The notes beneath the pieces are model-generated. The model was not told the DNA's origin, made no database searches, and saw nothing but the letters and a program-made list of their open reading frames with translations. A DNA stretch of 64,000 bases from Ctenosaura bakeri (taxonomy: Eukaryota; Chordata; Lepidosauria; Squamata; Iguanidae). Below are positions 32,880-46,564 of this stretch, piece after piece. A program made the position numbers and the translations under genes. How positions within the stretch are numbered: position 1 is the stretch's first letter; each line of letters opens with the position of its first letter. The DNA lies in assembly GCA_948474755.1 (NCBI GenBank), contig CAOLHI010000251.1:744001-808000 (forward strand). Direction: 5' to 3'.

Positions 32880-33990
32880 ATAGTATACCTTTTTGTGTGT
32901 GTGTATATATATGATTTGTATACATAGTGTACAGAGGGACAGTTCTGCATATTGTGAGAGTTCAGAATGGCAACGGTGCAGTGAATCTGTTTTTTGTTTT
33001 TTTCAGTCCACATCTCTTGCCTGCAAGTGGCGGAAGGCAACCCACTGTTGGGCCAAGAAGTTTCATCCTTGCTGCAAGCGTCCTGGTGCAAAGTGTTCCC
33101 TTCTCCACCCCATAGGCATGAGCACCACACCTTCACTTGCCTAGGAGAAATGATAGGCAGCAACTTGGGGATATAACTGGGACAAAGGATGTCCCTATCA
33201 CCTTGCCATGGGGACCTCCATCATTAAGAACCAAGCCCGTTCATGGATCTGTTCTGGGTACAGTATATCTTGGTGACATTCAAGTTTGACGGAACACAGG
33301 GAGAACAAGATGGAAGGCTGGATGCTGAATTCTACACACAAACACATGTTTGTGGGGGATGGAAGCTGTCAGATTTCACAGGACTATTTGTGTAAGTCTC
33401 CTGGTACTGAAGCCATTGAGTGAAGACCTACTGCTATACACTTTGACCAGTTTGCACTTTGCTCCCCTATTGGGCTTCCTTTAAGTGTGCTGACTATGGT
33501 CACTTCCAAAATCAACCCCAAGGAGAGGAAATACCACAGCTGCTGTGGCTTTTTGTTTCAGCCTGCTGCTTTGCAACAGTGAAGATTCAATAAACCTCCA
33601 TCTTGCTGCTGTTTCCGAATGATTTTTCCCACAGAAATCAAAGCTCAGCGAGTCAAAAGCAGAGTTATCTCTGGATATATTGCTGCCTAGGGCAGAAACA
33701 CTCCTCCTTCTGGACAGCAAAATGGAAATATTGACTCCTGAAAAGATCAGGAACTATATATAAACTGTCGTTAACTAGCCATAGGCTGCTGTGAACAACA
33801 CTATTGGGTGCTTGCTCTCTGTTAAAAGAGTAAGGAGTAACATGAAAACAGTAAACAGTCTACATGGTATTACTCTCTTGGGCATAAACTGAAAATTCCC
33901 ACAATTTTCTGTGTGAGAAAGTTGTTATATAATAGAGGTTGTTTTTTCTGCAGGGGGAAAAAATGTCTAGCCAAGATCAAAACCACCATG
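32880..33990. other. spacer downstream of MUSTN1, no gene recognised
   Basis: Contains a short (TG/TA)n run at 32896-32912 and otherwise unique-looking sequence. An AATAAA on the plus strand near 33590 may belong to an old LTR, but no ends were found. Confidence 0.35.
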
Positions 33991-33992
33991 CT

Positions 33993-33998
33993 TTTATT
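33993..33998 (-). promoter_or_regulatory. MUSTN1: MUSTN1 poly(A) signal
   Basis: AATAAA on the minus strand, about 360 bp past the MUSTN1 stop codon. It is followed by a GT-rich stretch (GGTGGTTTTGATCTTGG), the usual downstream element. This would give a 3' UTR of roughly 0.4 kb. Confidence 0.65.
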
Positions 33999-34358
33999 GG
34001 TTTAAATCACAAAATCATCAACACAACTGGAACAGGGATACCATTCTGGAACATATATTTAAAGAGAAGAAACAGGTATGTGTGTAACAAAGTTGGTCAT
34101 TATGCTACCAGCCTGCACTCTATTACCATCATCTTACTTGAATCATCCACAACTAAGGGGTAAAAAAAAAGTCCACAAGCTGTGTATATGTGTCTGTATG
34201 TGTACATAAAAAAGTGGCATCTTTCAATGCAAGTTCTTGTGTTAATTAGTAAATGAAAGAATTAAATCAACAGTGCAGTAGTAAGACTGGTGTGTGTGAA
34301 AGCAAAAGGAGGGGTTAAGGAAGCCATGAATATTCATCACAGATCTTGAACTTGGCAG

Positions 34359-36242
<1,884 letters not shown>

Positions 36243-38639
36243 CTATAAATAAATAGATCAAGTGATTGATCAATAATTTATTTTTTATTTTTTTTTAAAA
36301 AAAGGAGAGACACGTTTGTGTTATAACAGTGAAGTCGCTCCCAGTCGTGATGGAGATAACCGGGCAGTCTGCAAATATTAACCTATCCTTCTAATTATTT
36401 GACCTTACAGCTCCAGATAGCCAAATGCAGTACAATTGATGACCCTTGTTTCAGTCATTTTCTGTCACCATTTTGAGAAGGACTTCAGAGGGCAAGAGGT
36501 TTTTGAGGCAGTACAAGCTTCTGTGCTTCTGTGCTTGTGGGAGCCGGGATTGAAGGTGTTTTTGCATGTTTTCCCATTTCTGTGGAGATGCCTCTTTCAA
36601 TTGGGGGCAAAAATTACCTGAAAATTATAGGGTTTTTTTTAAAAAAATGGGGGTACTGGAGGACTGGTGAATGGCTTTGGAGACCACAAAAGTAGGGTCC
36701 AGGGGCTTCCTGTAACCTCTGGGCTTCATTACACCTACTCCTGATATACACAGAGATGCAATACGGAGATTTTCTGCTTATGGTGAAGAACTTGCCAAAG
36801 TAACATAAAATACTGGGTTGAATCCAGAGTTAACCAGTAGATTCACTGGAATGAGTGGAACTTGAATTTTAGTAATGAATCCCTTAAGTGCCATCATTGT
36901 CAGTGCATCTAATCCAAGGATGGTCCTTTTCTGAGTAACATTCACACCACTACAGTAATCTGTCTCCTACCTGCTTAACTTGAACTAGCATGTCTGCCTG
37001 TCAAATAACTGTCCCTCCTCTCTTTGAAGAGGTACATACATTCTACTTTTTTTTTTTAACTCTTACCCCACCTTTTCTTTCCCCCCCCCCCCCAGTGAGA
37101 TTTAAATGTAAGATGTTTGGAGCCAGGATTTTTATGTTATTGTACAGGACTTTAGAAGCTAGTGGTACTGTTTGAAGTAAGGAGGAGGATGATAAGAAAG
37201 CATCTTACTCTGTCCCATTCTAGGTATCTGTAGCTTAGACCAATGTGGTCTTAGCTGTCAACTGGTACAAAAAGAAATCTGCTTCATTGTAGCTTGTCTC
37301 AAAGCAACCCTGTCTAGCTAAATTTTAATTTTAAAAAATGTGAATGGGGCTGTTGAGACATATCGCCACTTATGTGATTCTTTATAAAATGTGTTCCTAT
37401 AGCTGGAAATGAATAATGTATTCAGTGTTCTCCCTACTCCAAGAACATCTTTGAAATCTGTGCAGTTTCTGAAGATGTCCTCATGGTGTGGAGAAAGACT
37501 CCCCACTCAGATTCACTATTTCTCACCCCACCTCCCAGCAGGTGGCCAGGGCAGGGTGGGGGACAGCTGAGGATCGTCCAGCTATGTTCTGATAGCTGGG
37601 TGCATGATGATGACCTCATCCCCCAAAACAGTCTGCTGGGAAATCCATCAGGAAACCAGGAGGATGACTGCAGGTTCATTGTCATGTGCCAGCTGCCAGA
37701 ACACAGACAGATGATTCCCAGCCATCCCTCACTTGGCCACTACATGGCAGTGGCAAGAAAATGATCAGTCTGTAAGAGGGTGGGAATAATACTTCAAGAC
37801 TATTCAAATCTTCAGGAGAAGACACAAAGGGGCTCCTAAGTGGGGATGGGCTTTTGGAACCAGAATTTACATTGTTGGGATTTTCTGACACAAGAATCCC
37901 CTTTTTCATTTATTTTCCCTGAGTCTTCAAATATTCTTTACATCCCTTCACAACTGTGTGCACACTTTTTTGGAAGCACGGCATTACAACTTTTGTTTAA
38001 TTTGCGTGTTATCGGTCTTCTCTACTTTGAGACTCATCATCTTCAATATAAAAATGTTTGATTGTTGTCCAAAGTAATCCTGTTTTGGCTAAGGTATTAA
38101 TATGGCTGGTGCACTTGTCTCAAGAGAGACATGGTTTGCTATATACACAAAACCAAAGGCCACTTTACAGTAAATGGCTTGGAGACTAATTTTGAACAGC
38201 TTTGGGTTATGTAGAGCACAGAAATATATCTACGTATTTAAAGAATGCATGGGAATATTTTGCTTCCAGTTTATTGTAGGAACAAAAAACCCACTTCAGA
38301 TCCCTAGAGAACCAAGAAACATAGCCTGCCAAAGAACTTGAAAGTGAAAAGTGAAGAGCAGAGCTTTTCCGTAATTGGCTAGCAGCCACTAATTGGCTAG
38401 AAAGCCACAAATATAACACTCTATGGTATATTTTCTAGGCACAGAACAAGGCAGTCATCCTGTGAGATCAAATGCTGGATGAGGAACAATTTGGCTTTCT
38501 TCATTTTAGAAAAATTTTATGCCACTTTTGAATTAAAGAATCTCAAAGAAGTTTATAATAAAATTAGAGGACAGGATTATGCTATATAGTGCCAAACATG
38601 GTTGTAAAAGCACTCCATAGGGAAAATGTTATCATATGA
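36243..38639 (-). other. MUSTN1 intron 1, 3' portion
   Basis: Intronic sequence with a run of 13 C at 37081-37093 and no recognised exon or repeat family. The rest of the intron (38640-43181) is largely an L2/CR1 nest. Confidence 0.6.
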
Positions 38640-39104
38640 CACATTCATATTAGAGAAAAAAATTCACTACATGGATGAAACGGATTATCTAAATCCATTT
38701 CAATCTGGTTTCAGGCCTGGTTATGGGGCACAGATAGCTTTGGTCACTTTGGTGGGTGACCTATGCAGGAAACTAGACAGGAGGACTGTGTCCCTGTTGA
38801 TTCAGATGGACCTCTCAGCAGCTTTCAATACCATCAACGATGGTATCCTTCTGGGCCGGCTCTTTGGGATGGGACTTGGGGGCACTGTTATGCAGTGGTT
38901 CTGGTCATTCCTGGAAGGAGGAATTTAGAAGGTGGTACTGGGAGACTCCTGTTTGACTCCCTGGACATTGGCCAGTGGAGTCCCTCAGGATTCTGTTTTG
39001 TTCCCCATGCTGTTTCACATCTACATGAAGCCACTGGGACACATCATCCAGAGTTTTGGGGCTTGTGTCACCAATATGCTGATGACGCCCAACTCTATCT
39101 CTCC
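38640..39104 (+). pseudogene. L2 LINE reverse transcriptase, left part
   Basis: Starts with DETDYLNPFQSGFRPGYG, continues VTLVGDLCRKLDRRTVSLLI, MDLSAAFNTINDGILLGRLF and, after a frameshift, LASGVPQDSVLFPMLFHIYM. It ends in the ADDAQLYLS region, where a CR1 has inserted. The order and wording are those of L2-clade RT. The continuation lies at 40889-41870. Confidence 0.9.
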
Positions 39105-39150
39105 TGGCTTCCAGACCCTTCACTATTTTGGTCGCCCTCCTCTGGACACG
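39105..39150 (-). mobile_element. inverted 5' segment of a CR1 insertion
   Basis: 46 bp whose reverse complement (CGTGTCCAGAGGAGGGCGAC and on) matches the sense CR1 sequence near 40440-40487 of the same insertion. On the minus strand it reads VQRRATKIVKGLEA. It directly abuts L2 sequence on the left and sense CR1 on the right. Confidence 0.82.
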
Positions 39151-40888
39151 TAACAAGGAAATGATAGGGTCACTGCATGGAGAAGATAACCAATTAATAA
39201 CGGGGGGAAGTGAGAAGGCATAACTACTCAATACCTTCTTTGCCTCAGTTTTCTCCCAAAAGGTTAGAAGTACCCAATCTGGGGCGTGGGGAGCAGGTGA
39301 GGAAGTGAGGGAAGTGCAGCACAGAATAAATAAAGAAGTAGTACAGGAATATCTGACTAAACTGGATGAATTCAAGTCTCCAGGGCCAGATGAAATACAT
39401 CCAAGGATATTAAAAGAACTGGCAGAAGTCATTTCTGAACCACTTGCAATAATCTTTCAGAACTCTTGGAGAAGAAGAGAAGTTCCAGCAGACTGGAGGA
39501 GGGTGAATGTCGTTCCTCAAGAAGAGGAAAAAAGAGGATCCAAATAAATATCGTCCGGTCAGCCGGACATCAATACCAGGAAAGATCCTAGAGCAGATCA
39601 TTAAATAGTCAGTTTGTAATTACTTAGAAAGCAGTGCCATAATCACTAAAAGCCAGCATGGATTTCTCAAAAATAAGTCATGCCAGACTAATCTTATCTC
39701 TTTTTATGATAGGGTTACAAGCTTAACAGATGAAGGCAATGCTGTAGATGTAGCATATCTTGACCTCAGTAAGGCCTTTGACAAAGTTCCCCATGACATT
39801 CTTGCAAAGAAACTAGTAAAATGCAGGCTGGACAGGGCTACTGTTAGGTGGATTTGTAATTGTTTGACCGACAGAACCCAAATGGTAATCATTAATGGCT
39901 GCTTTTCATCCTGGAGAGAAGTGACTAGTGGGGTGCCACAGGGTTCTGTCCTGTCCTGTCCTGTCTTCATCAATGACTTGGATGAAGGAGCAGAGAGCAT
40001 GCTGATCAAATTTGCAGATGATACTGAATTGGGAGGGGTTGCTAATACACCAGAGGACAGGATCAAAATTCAAAATGACTTTGACAGATTGGAGAGCTGG
40101 GCCAAAGCTAACAAAATGAATTTCAACAGAGAGAAATGTAAGGTCCTGCACTTAGGCAGAAAAAATGGAATGCACAAATATAGGATGGGGACACGTGGCT
40201 GGATAGCAGTATGTGTGAAAAGGATCTAGGAGTCTTCATAGACCACAAGCTGAACATGAGTCAGCAGTGTGATGCGGCAGCCAAGAAAGCCAACGTGATT
40301 CTTGGTTGCATCAATAGGAGTATGGTGTCTAGATCGAGGGAGGTAATGGTACCACTCTATTATGTACTGGTTAGGCCTCATTTGGAATACTGTGTCCAGT
40401 TCTGGACACCTCAATTCAAGAAGGATATCAACAAGCTGGAACGTGTCCAGAGGAGGGCGACCAAAATGGTGAAGGCTCTGGAAGCCATGCTCTATGAAGA
40501 ACAGCTTAGGAAGCTGGGTAAGTTCAGTCTGCAGAAGAGAAGGTTAAGAGGGGACATGATAGCCATGTTTAAATATTTGAAGGGATGTCATGTTGAGGAG
40601 GGAGTGGGCTTGTTTTCTGCTGCTCCAAGGACTAGGACAAGAAGCAATGGATTCAAGCTGCAGGAAAGGAGATTCCACTTGAACCTCAGGAAGAACTTCC
40701 TGATGGTCAGAGCTGTCCAGAAGTGGAATATGCTGCCTCGGAGTGTGGTAGAGTCTCCTTCTTTGGAGGTTTTTAAGCAGAGGCTGGATGGCCATCTATT
40801 GGGAACACTTTGATGTGTGTTCCTGCATAGCAGGGGATTGGACTCGATGGCCCCTAGGGTCTCTTCCAACTCTATGATTCTATGATTC
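39151..40888 (+). pseudogene. CR1 LINE, 5'-truncated, inserted in L2
   Basis: Sense CR1 text begins before the RT with VVQEYLTKLDEFKSPGPDEI and HPRILKELAEVISEPLAIIF. It continues through several frameshifts to the RT core ([25 protein letters not shown]). From 40211 there is an intact 200-codon C-terminal stretch ending [14 protein letters not shown]. The last bases are TCTATGATTCTATGATTCC, the CR1 3' signature. A small deletion/repeat (TGTCCTGTCCTGTCC) around 39946-39965 replaces the normal LGPVLFN codons. It is closely related to the copy at 15604-16822 but has more disruptions. Confidence 0.92.
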
Positions 40889-41870
40889 CTTTCCATCTGA
40901 TTCCAAGGAAGCGATCTTGGTGCTGAACCAATGCCTGTCATCGGTAATGGACTTAACAACAGCAAACAAATTGAAGCTTAATCCAGACAAGACAGAACTG
41001 CTCCTGGTCAGTTGGAAGAGCAGATCAGGGAATAAGAACTTTGCCTGTGCCAGATGGGGTTATATTCCCCCTGAAATCTCAGGCTTGCAGTCTTGGTGTT
41101 CTTCTAGATTCAGCTTGAGGCCTGGATGCCCAGGTTTCAGCAGTGGTCAGGAGTGTATTTGCACAGTTAAGTTTGTGCACCAGCTGCACCTGTTCCTTGA
41201 GATGTCAGATCAAGCTTCAGGTGACACATGTCTTGATTATATACCAGGTAGACTACTGTTAACATGCTTTACCTGGAGCTGCCTTTGGAAACTGTTCAGA
41301 AACTTCAGTGGGTTCAAAACACAGCAGCCAGAATGCTGACGAGGACCAGTTACAGGGAACACATAGTTCCCTTGTTAAAACAGCTCCACTGGCTACCTGT
41401 TTGTTTCTAGCCACAATTCAAGGTGCTGGTTATGATCTATAAAGCCCTATACGGCTTAGGCATGGACTATTTGAAAGACCGTATCTCTCTGTACAGATCT
41501 ACTAGAGCCCGAAAGTCAACTGGGAAAGGCTTTCTCTTGGTCCACCATCCCAGATTCACCTGGTGAGGACACAGAAGAGAGCCTTCTCAGTGGCTGCTCC
41601 CACCCTATGGAACCCTCTTCCACAGGAGGCTGCCCTCCCCCCCGCTCTCCTTCCACTGGCAGACCAAAATATTTCTTTTTAACCAGATGTTTATATGAAC
41701 AGGGGAACTTTATTAAACTGCTTTAAAATTGAATACTGTTTTATGTTTTATAAGTTTATATGATTTCAATGTTTTTAACCGTCTTAAATGTTTTTAATGT
41801 GTTTGTTTATTGTTGGAAGCTGCCTTGGGTCCCTCTCCAGCTGAAAGGCGGCATAGAAATATAATACAGA
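40889..41870 (+). pseudogene. L2 LINE, right part (RT C-terminus and 3' UTR)
   Basis: Continues the element at 38640-39104: AILVLNQCLSSVMDLTTANK, LKLNPDKTELLLVSWKSRS, then L2 C-terminal blocks (CAGCTCCACTGGCTACCTGT and GCCTTCTCAGTGGCTGCTCC). The 3' end is GAAAGGCGGCATAGAAATAT followed by short (ACAG)n. Multiple frameshifts. Confidence 0.85.
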
Positions 41871-43181
41871 CAGACAGACATGTGAGGTACTTTTTCCAAC
41901 CATCAGCTGACATCTGGGTATTTGCGTTGGCAGAATTAATCTCCCTGGCCAGATGGCAAACCAGAATGGCCAACTGTGCCATGAAGATGGTTTAAAATAG
42001 CTTCTATACGCTAGGACAACCTGCAGATATAGTTTGCTCCTGATTCTCCTCCCCTAAGACACTAGGCTAAGCAGCCAGCAGTTAGAATGGATCGTAATTG
42101 GAAAGAGCCCTCCTGGCATCAAGACCAAAATATGACTTCTGCCAGACAGCAGCATTATTTCCAGTGTTATTGAAGTGACAAGTTTAGTCACAGGCACTGT
42201 CTTTGCCAAGAAAACATTCCTATGCTTGCAGGCACAACCATCTATCCTACAATTTATCTGCAACTGTGACAGGAAAAGAGAGTGCTTGTTTATAAGAGCT
42301 CCAGTATCGCCTTTAGCTATGACTTACTTTGAACAGAAAAGAAGCAGAACCAAATTCCTCTACACAGCCTCTTCAAACAGCTTCTGAATAGCTGCTGTGG
42401 CCCAAAATCTCATCCCATTTCTAGCTGTAATATAGCTGTTCCCATTAGGAAACTGCAATTTTCTTACATACCCTCTTATGTCTTTGTACAAGCAAGGCAT
42501 AGTTCCATTCTAAGCCTATGTTAGGATAATACCAACACACATGGCGGGGGGATAGAGCGCAAGGAAGGAGACAGGAGAAAACCTGAGCCATTGAAGTTGT
42601 TTGGTCAAATCATTATTCTGAATATTGTCGGAGTTTTGCCTCAACAGGGAACCTAATTCTGTAGTTCAAATTTAGTAGTCTCTTATGTTCCTAATCATTC
42701 CTGCTTCTTTGTATCTAGGATATACATCTGAGAAATGGCATGCGCCCAGGAAACTGGAAGTAACATTTTGAGTAGCATTTCTAACATTCCGCAAACAAAA
42801 CAGAACTATTCTTACATGCACACAATCCTAAATCAAAGCATGCAGTTAGTAAACATGGATTATAGCCTTGACTGTGTTGGCTACCTGTACACTCAAACTG
42901 GACAAAAATGCAAAAGGTATGCTACATTTGTGTCAGTCCCCAAAACAGACTCTTGTGTAGAATCACTACCAAGAGATGTCTTTCACAGAATGGATTAAGT
43001 GCTACATATAAGGTAAAAAAGTTGCACAAGATAAAATATAAGGAAAGAATGGCATTCAATAGCTACACATATATTCCACATTTAATTCACAACCAAAGGC
43101 TACACAGTCACCAGTGTTACAGACAAATACAAAGCGATGGGTTATAACTGAAGTAAATGGAGAAGGGAAAAACGTTCATAC
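41871..43181 (-). other. MUSTN1 intron 1, 5' portion
   Basis: Unique-looking intronic sequence between exon 1 and the L2 nest. No repeat family or extra exon recognised. Confidence 0.6.
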
Positions 43182-43190
43182 CTGTGACAT
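43182..43190 (-). CDS. MUSTN1: MUSTN1 exon 1, coding part (MSQ)
   Basis: ATGTCACAG followed by a GTATGA donor. Mammalian MUSTN1 also begins MSQ in a first exon with very little coding sequence. Joining exons 1-3 gives a 78-residue protein, a few residues shorter than the human one because the variable stretch after MSQ is missing. The ATG lies about 80 nt downstream of a TATA box. Confidence 0.85.
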
Positions 43191-43270
43191 GGCTGCAACA
43201 CTTATACAAGCACAGAGCTGGTCGTCTCCTTCGTTAACATCCAAATTCCACAGTAGCCTGCTTAGTCTAA

Positions 43271-43278
43271 CTTATATA
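43271..43278 (-). promoter_or_regulatory. MUSTN1: MUSTN1 TATA box
   Basis: TATATAAG on the minus strand, about 80 nt before the MUSTN1 ATG. This places a likely transcription start near 43245 and gives a short 5' UTR of about 55 nt. Confidence 0.75.
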
Positions 43279-43284
43279 GACTCC

Positions 43285-43301
43285 TGAGTGAGGTCATTCC
43301 T
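43285..43301 (+). promoter_or_regulatory. MUSTN1: AP-1-like and M-CAT motifs upstream of MUSTN1
   Basis: TGAGTGA (43285-43291) is one base from the AP-1 consensus. CATTCCT (43295-43301) is an exact M-CAT (TEAD-binding) motif. Both lie just upstream of the TATA box. AP-1 regulation of the mammalian Mustn1 promoter has been reported, and M-CAT sites are typical of muscle promoters. Binding here is inferred. Confidence 0.5.
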
Positions 43302-43453
43302 ACTGGGTCATCTTCCCAATCTAGTTCCTGGAGTGTTTTGGGTTGACACAGCCTTGATGCTGAGAGGTTTATTCTTAGCAGTGACTGAAGTTTGTAGCAT
43401 TTACTGAAGAGTATGACTGGAGTGAGAAGAACTGCACAAGTGACAAGAGAAGA

Positions 43454-43459
43454 CAGCTG
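43454..43459. promoter_or_regulatory. MUSTN1: E-box CAGCTG upstream of MUSTN1
   Basis: A CAGCTG E-box about 180 bp upstream of the TATA box, the preferred core for MyoD-type factors. It is short and could be by chance, but it lies between the TATA box and a MEF2-type site. Confidence 0.4.
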
Positions 43460-43522
43460 CGCCAGCAGAACTTATCCTCTCCACTTAAAAAAGTCTTTCT
43501 TCCAAGGGAACCCTCTGAGAAT

Positions 43523-43532
43523 CTATTTATAG
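43523..43532. promoter_or_regulatory. MUSTN1: MEF2-type site upstream of MUSTN1
   Basis: CTATTTATAG fits the MEF2 consensus YTA(A/T)4TAR exactly. It lies about 245 bp upstream of the TATA box. Confidence 0.5.
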
Positions 43533-43539
43533 CTTTAAA

Positions 43540-44610
43540 GAGCAACGCTTTGTGTTCCTGATGCTCCTCGTAGGCTGCAGTACTAAGCATCTGAATGTAA
43601 AACTCACTGAAAAACAGGGCAGAAACAAACACAGCAGGAGCAGGAGTTCTAAACCCTGTTTTCCTCATAATGCCAACACGGGGGAACTTGTAAAGTCAAG
43701 GGGAAGATATGGCCCAGTCTATGAAGACAATATATATTGGTGCAGATACACAATATGCATTGACAATATGATGAGTATTCAGTGTGCAATACAATATGAT
43801 GCAAAGCGTGGGGAAAAAATCCTAATTTAATCTATGTTCATTAGTTTTTGGGTTTTCTTCTTCTTCTTTTTTTGGTAAAGTATCCCTCCCTCATCATTTT
43901 GTAAACTGAACAATTGTCCCCAATAGTTGGACTCTGTAATAAGAGAGACACAGCTGAGATAAATACAAGTGAGGAAGGGACTTGGATGAGGGAAAACAAG
44001 CTGGAACAACTTCAATGAGACAGATATATTGTTTGCTGCATGTATTTCCAAAGAGGAAAAACGGGAAGTGTCTAAAGAAACCAGGATGGATTTCTAAAGA
44101 ACTTTGAACTAAGCTAAGATTTAAAAGGGGCATGTACAAGAAATAGAAACTGGCGAAGTCAACAAAGAAGAATTCAAATGAATAGCTAGCACATGTAGAG
44201 AGAAAGTCAGGAAAGCTAAAGTGCAGAATGAGCTCAGGCTTGCTAGAGAGGTTAAATACGTAGAACTCAAGATTACGTAAAAAATAGATTTGCACTATTA
44301 AGTCTAATTTATCAGGAGTCAGAAGAACTCTTGACCAAAACCAAGGACATTATCGGGGGGGGAGGAGAGAGAGAGAGAAAAAAAAGTTCATTGGGTGATA
44401 GGTGAAGCCCCCTAAACAGTTAAGGGCAGTTGAGAAGCAAAGGTAAAAGGTGACAGAAACAGGGTCAGAATCCTGATTGCAGCTGTTCAAAGACTTGTGT
44501 GTATGCACAAAGAGAACTATTGTAATAATCAATGCAAAGAAATAGAAGACAACAGAAAAGCTAGAACAAGGACTTGTTCCACAAGAACAGAGATATCAAA
44601 GGAAATTTAA
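43540..44610. other. spacer upstream of MUSTN1, no gene recognised
   Basis: AT-rich. The part after about 44090 has retroelement-like purine-rich text and may be a degraded 5' portion of the BovB copy that follows, but this is not secure. Confidence 0.4.
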
Positions 44611-44613
44611 ACC

Positions 44614-45895
44614 AAGAGTGAGGATGCTATATGACCAATAGAGGAACCCATCATATGATCAAGAAAAAATAAAAAAAGATGATGGAAGCAATATACTAAA
44701 GAGCCCTTTACAAAAGTTGAATGGATGCTAGGTTCTTCCAGGAATGAAACTTTTGTTGTTAAACCTACAATTTCAGAAAGGGAAGTGGAAGCTATTCTCA
44801 AAGTATTTGAGAGAAGTAAATAATCAGCAATAGATGGCATACCAATAGAACTAATTCAAGTTGTAGAAACAGAATCCACCCAAATTCTAACCAAAATCAG
44901 CTAACAACTATGGAAAACAAAACAATGGTCCACAGATTGGAAGCAATCAATATACATTCCAATCACCAAGAAAGAGACAGGTGGATTGTAGTCACCAGCA
45001 GAGCATTGTATTAGTCTTCCCATGCAAGCAAAGTGATGCCTGAAATTTTACAAAATATGGCAACATATGTTGGATAATGGAGAGCACCAAAATCAAAAAT
45101 ATTAAACTTTGCATCAAGCCTTTGTGCAGATCATGAAAAACTATGGGTCACTCTAAAAGAAATGTGTGTGCCACAACATTTGGTCAACCTGAAACATGAC
45201 CTACGCTTAGGTCATGTTAGGGCACTGTTATGACAAAATATGGAAAAACAGAATGGTTTTCAATTGGCTAGGAGGTAAGACAAGGCTGACCACAGATATA
45301 CATAATATTATAGTGGATAATGAAGATAACAAAATAGTTTTCTCATGATTTCTCTACCTTGGCTGAATCATAAATCAAAATAAAGACTGTAGCCCAGAAA
45401 TCAGAAGACTACTACAACTTGGAAGGGCAGCTAGACAAGATCTTAAAGTATAAAGATATGTCATTCAATATCAATGTCAGTATTGTCTATGCTGTAGCAT
45501 TTCTAATCTTTATGTATGGTTGTGAAAGTTGGACAATGAAGAGAGCTAAGAAGAAAAAAATCAAATCATTTGAAACGGGGTGCTAGAAAGAGAGTTCTAC
45601 AGATACCACATGCTGCCAGAAACACAAATGGGTCCTAGAGCAAATCAAGTCTCAGCTTTCCCTAGAAGCTAAATGACTAAGCTGAGACTATTGTATTTTG
45701 GACACATGATGAATTAACGTGATTCTAGGAAAACTGATAATGTTTTATACAGAGGAAAGTAGTGGGAAAAGAGGAAGACATTACAGATGGAAGGAAGCCA
45801 CGGCTCTGAGGTTGCAAGATTTCAACAGAGCTGCCAACAACAGCTTGTCCTTTAGGTCCCTCATTCATAGGTCTTCTATAAGTTGAAACTGATTT
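44614..45895 (+). pseudogene. RTE/BovB LINE, heavily degraded
   Basis: Broken coding text includes EPTISEREVEAILK (near 44750), SAIDGIPIELIQ after an in-frame stop (near 44825), WKTKQWSTDWKQSIYIPI (near 44910) and the following PKK block. These are classic BovB RT motifs upstream of the catalytic centre. The 3' part (45520-45760) has GAAAGTTGGACAATGAAGAG and ATTGTATTTTGGACACATGA, shared with the fragment at 14849-15115. Many stops and frameshifts. Confidence 0.8.
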
Positions 45896-46009
45896 CACAG
45901 CAATTAACACAACAAATGCCTCTTGTGTTGAGGAGTGTTGAGATGGAGGGTGCAGTTGCACTCTTTCCCTTGCTGGCATGCTACCTATGGGTGGCTGATC
46001 GGCCACTGG

Positions 46010-46500
46010 GAACAAAATATTGCATCCCTGCTGCAACAGCTCCACTGGCTACTGATCTGTTTCTGGTCACAATTCAAAGTGCTGGTGAAGACCTTTAAAG
46101 CCCTACACAGTTCAGGTCCAGATTATTTGAAGGACCCTATCCTCCCCTACAAACCAGCCTGGGCATTGAAATCTGCGGGAGAGGCCTTCCTTTCAGTCCC
46201 ACCACCCTCACAGGTGCCTTTGGTGGGAAGACGGGAGAGGGCCTTCTCAGTGGCTGCTCCCAGGCTCTGGAACTCCCTGGCCAAAGAGTTCAGACAGGCA
46301 CCCTCCCTGCCTACCTTCAGGAAACAGCTAAAGACATTCCTATTCCAGCAGGTACTTAATATGTAATTTGTATATAGAATGGTGTTGGTTGTTTTAATTG
46401 CTATTTAATTGCTTTGCATGCTTTTTTAATATGTATTTTAACATTGTTTTAATCATTACTGCTGTTTAAACTGTGTTTTAACTTTTGTATATTACAGTTT
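46010..46500 (+). pseudogene. L2 LINE 3' end
   Basis: Reads FKALHSSGPDYLKDPILPYK, then GEAFLSVPPPSQVPLVGRRE and RAFSVAAPRLWNSLAKEF, and LKTFLFQQVLNM stop. This is the L2 ORF2 C-terminus and short 3' UTR. It ends next to a microsatellite. Confidence 0.85.
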
Positions 46501-46508
46501 TTAATAGA

Positions 46509-46509
46509 A

Positions 46510-46560
<51 letters not shown>

Positions 46561-46564
46561 GTGA
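46509..46564 (+). repeat. (ATG)n microsatellite
   Basis: About 18 nearly perfect GAT/ATG trinucleotide units directly after the L2 tail. Confidence 0.92.

Noticed and set aside
33481..33720. Minus-strand ORF downstream of MUSTN1
   Set aside because: No family signature. It lies beyond the MUSTN1 poly(A) signal and no splice sites frame it.
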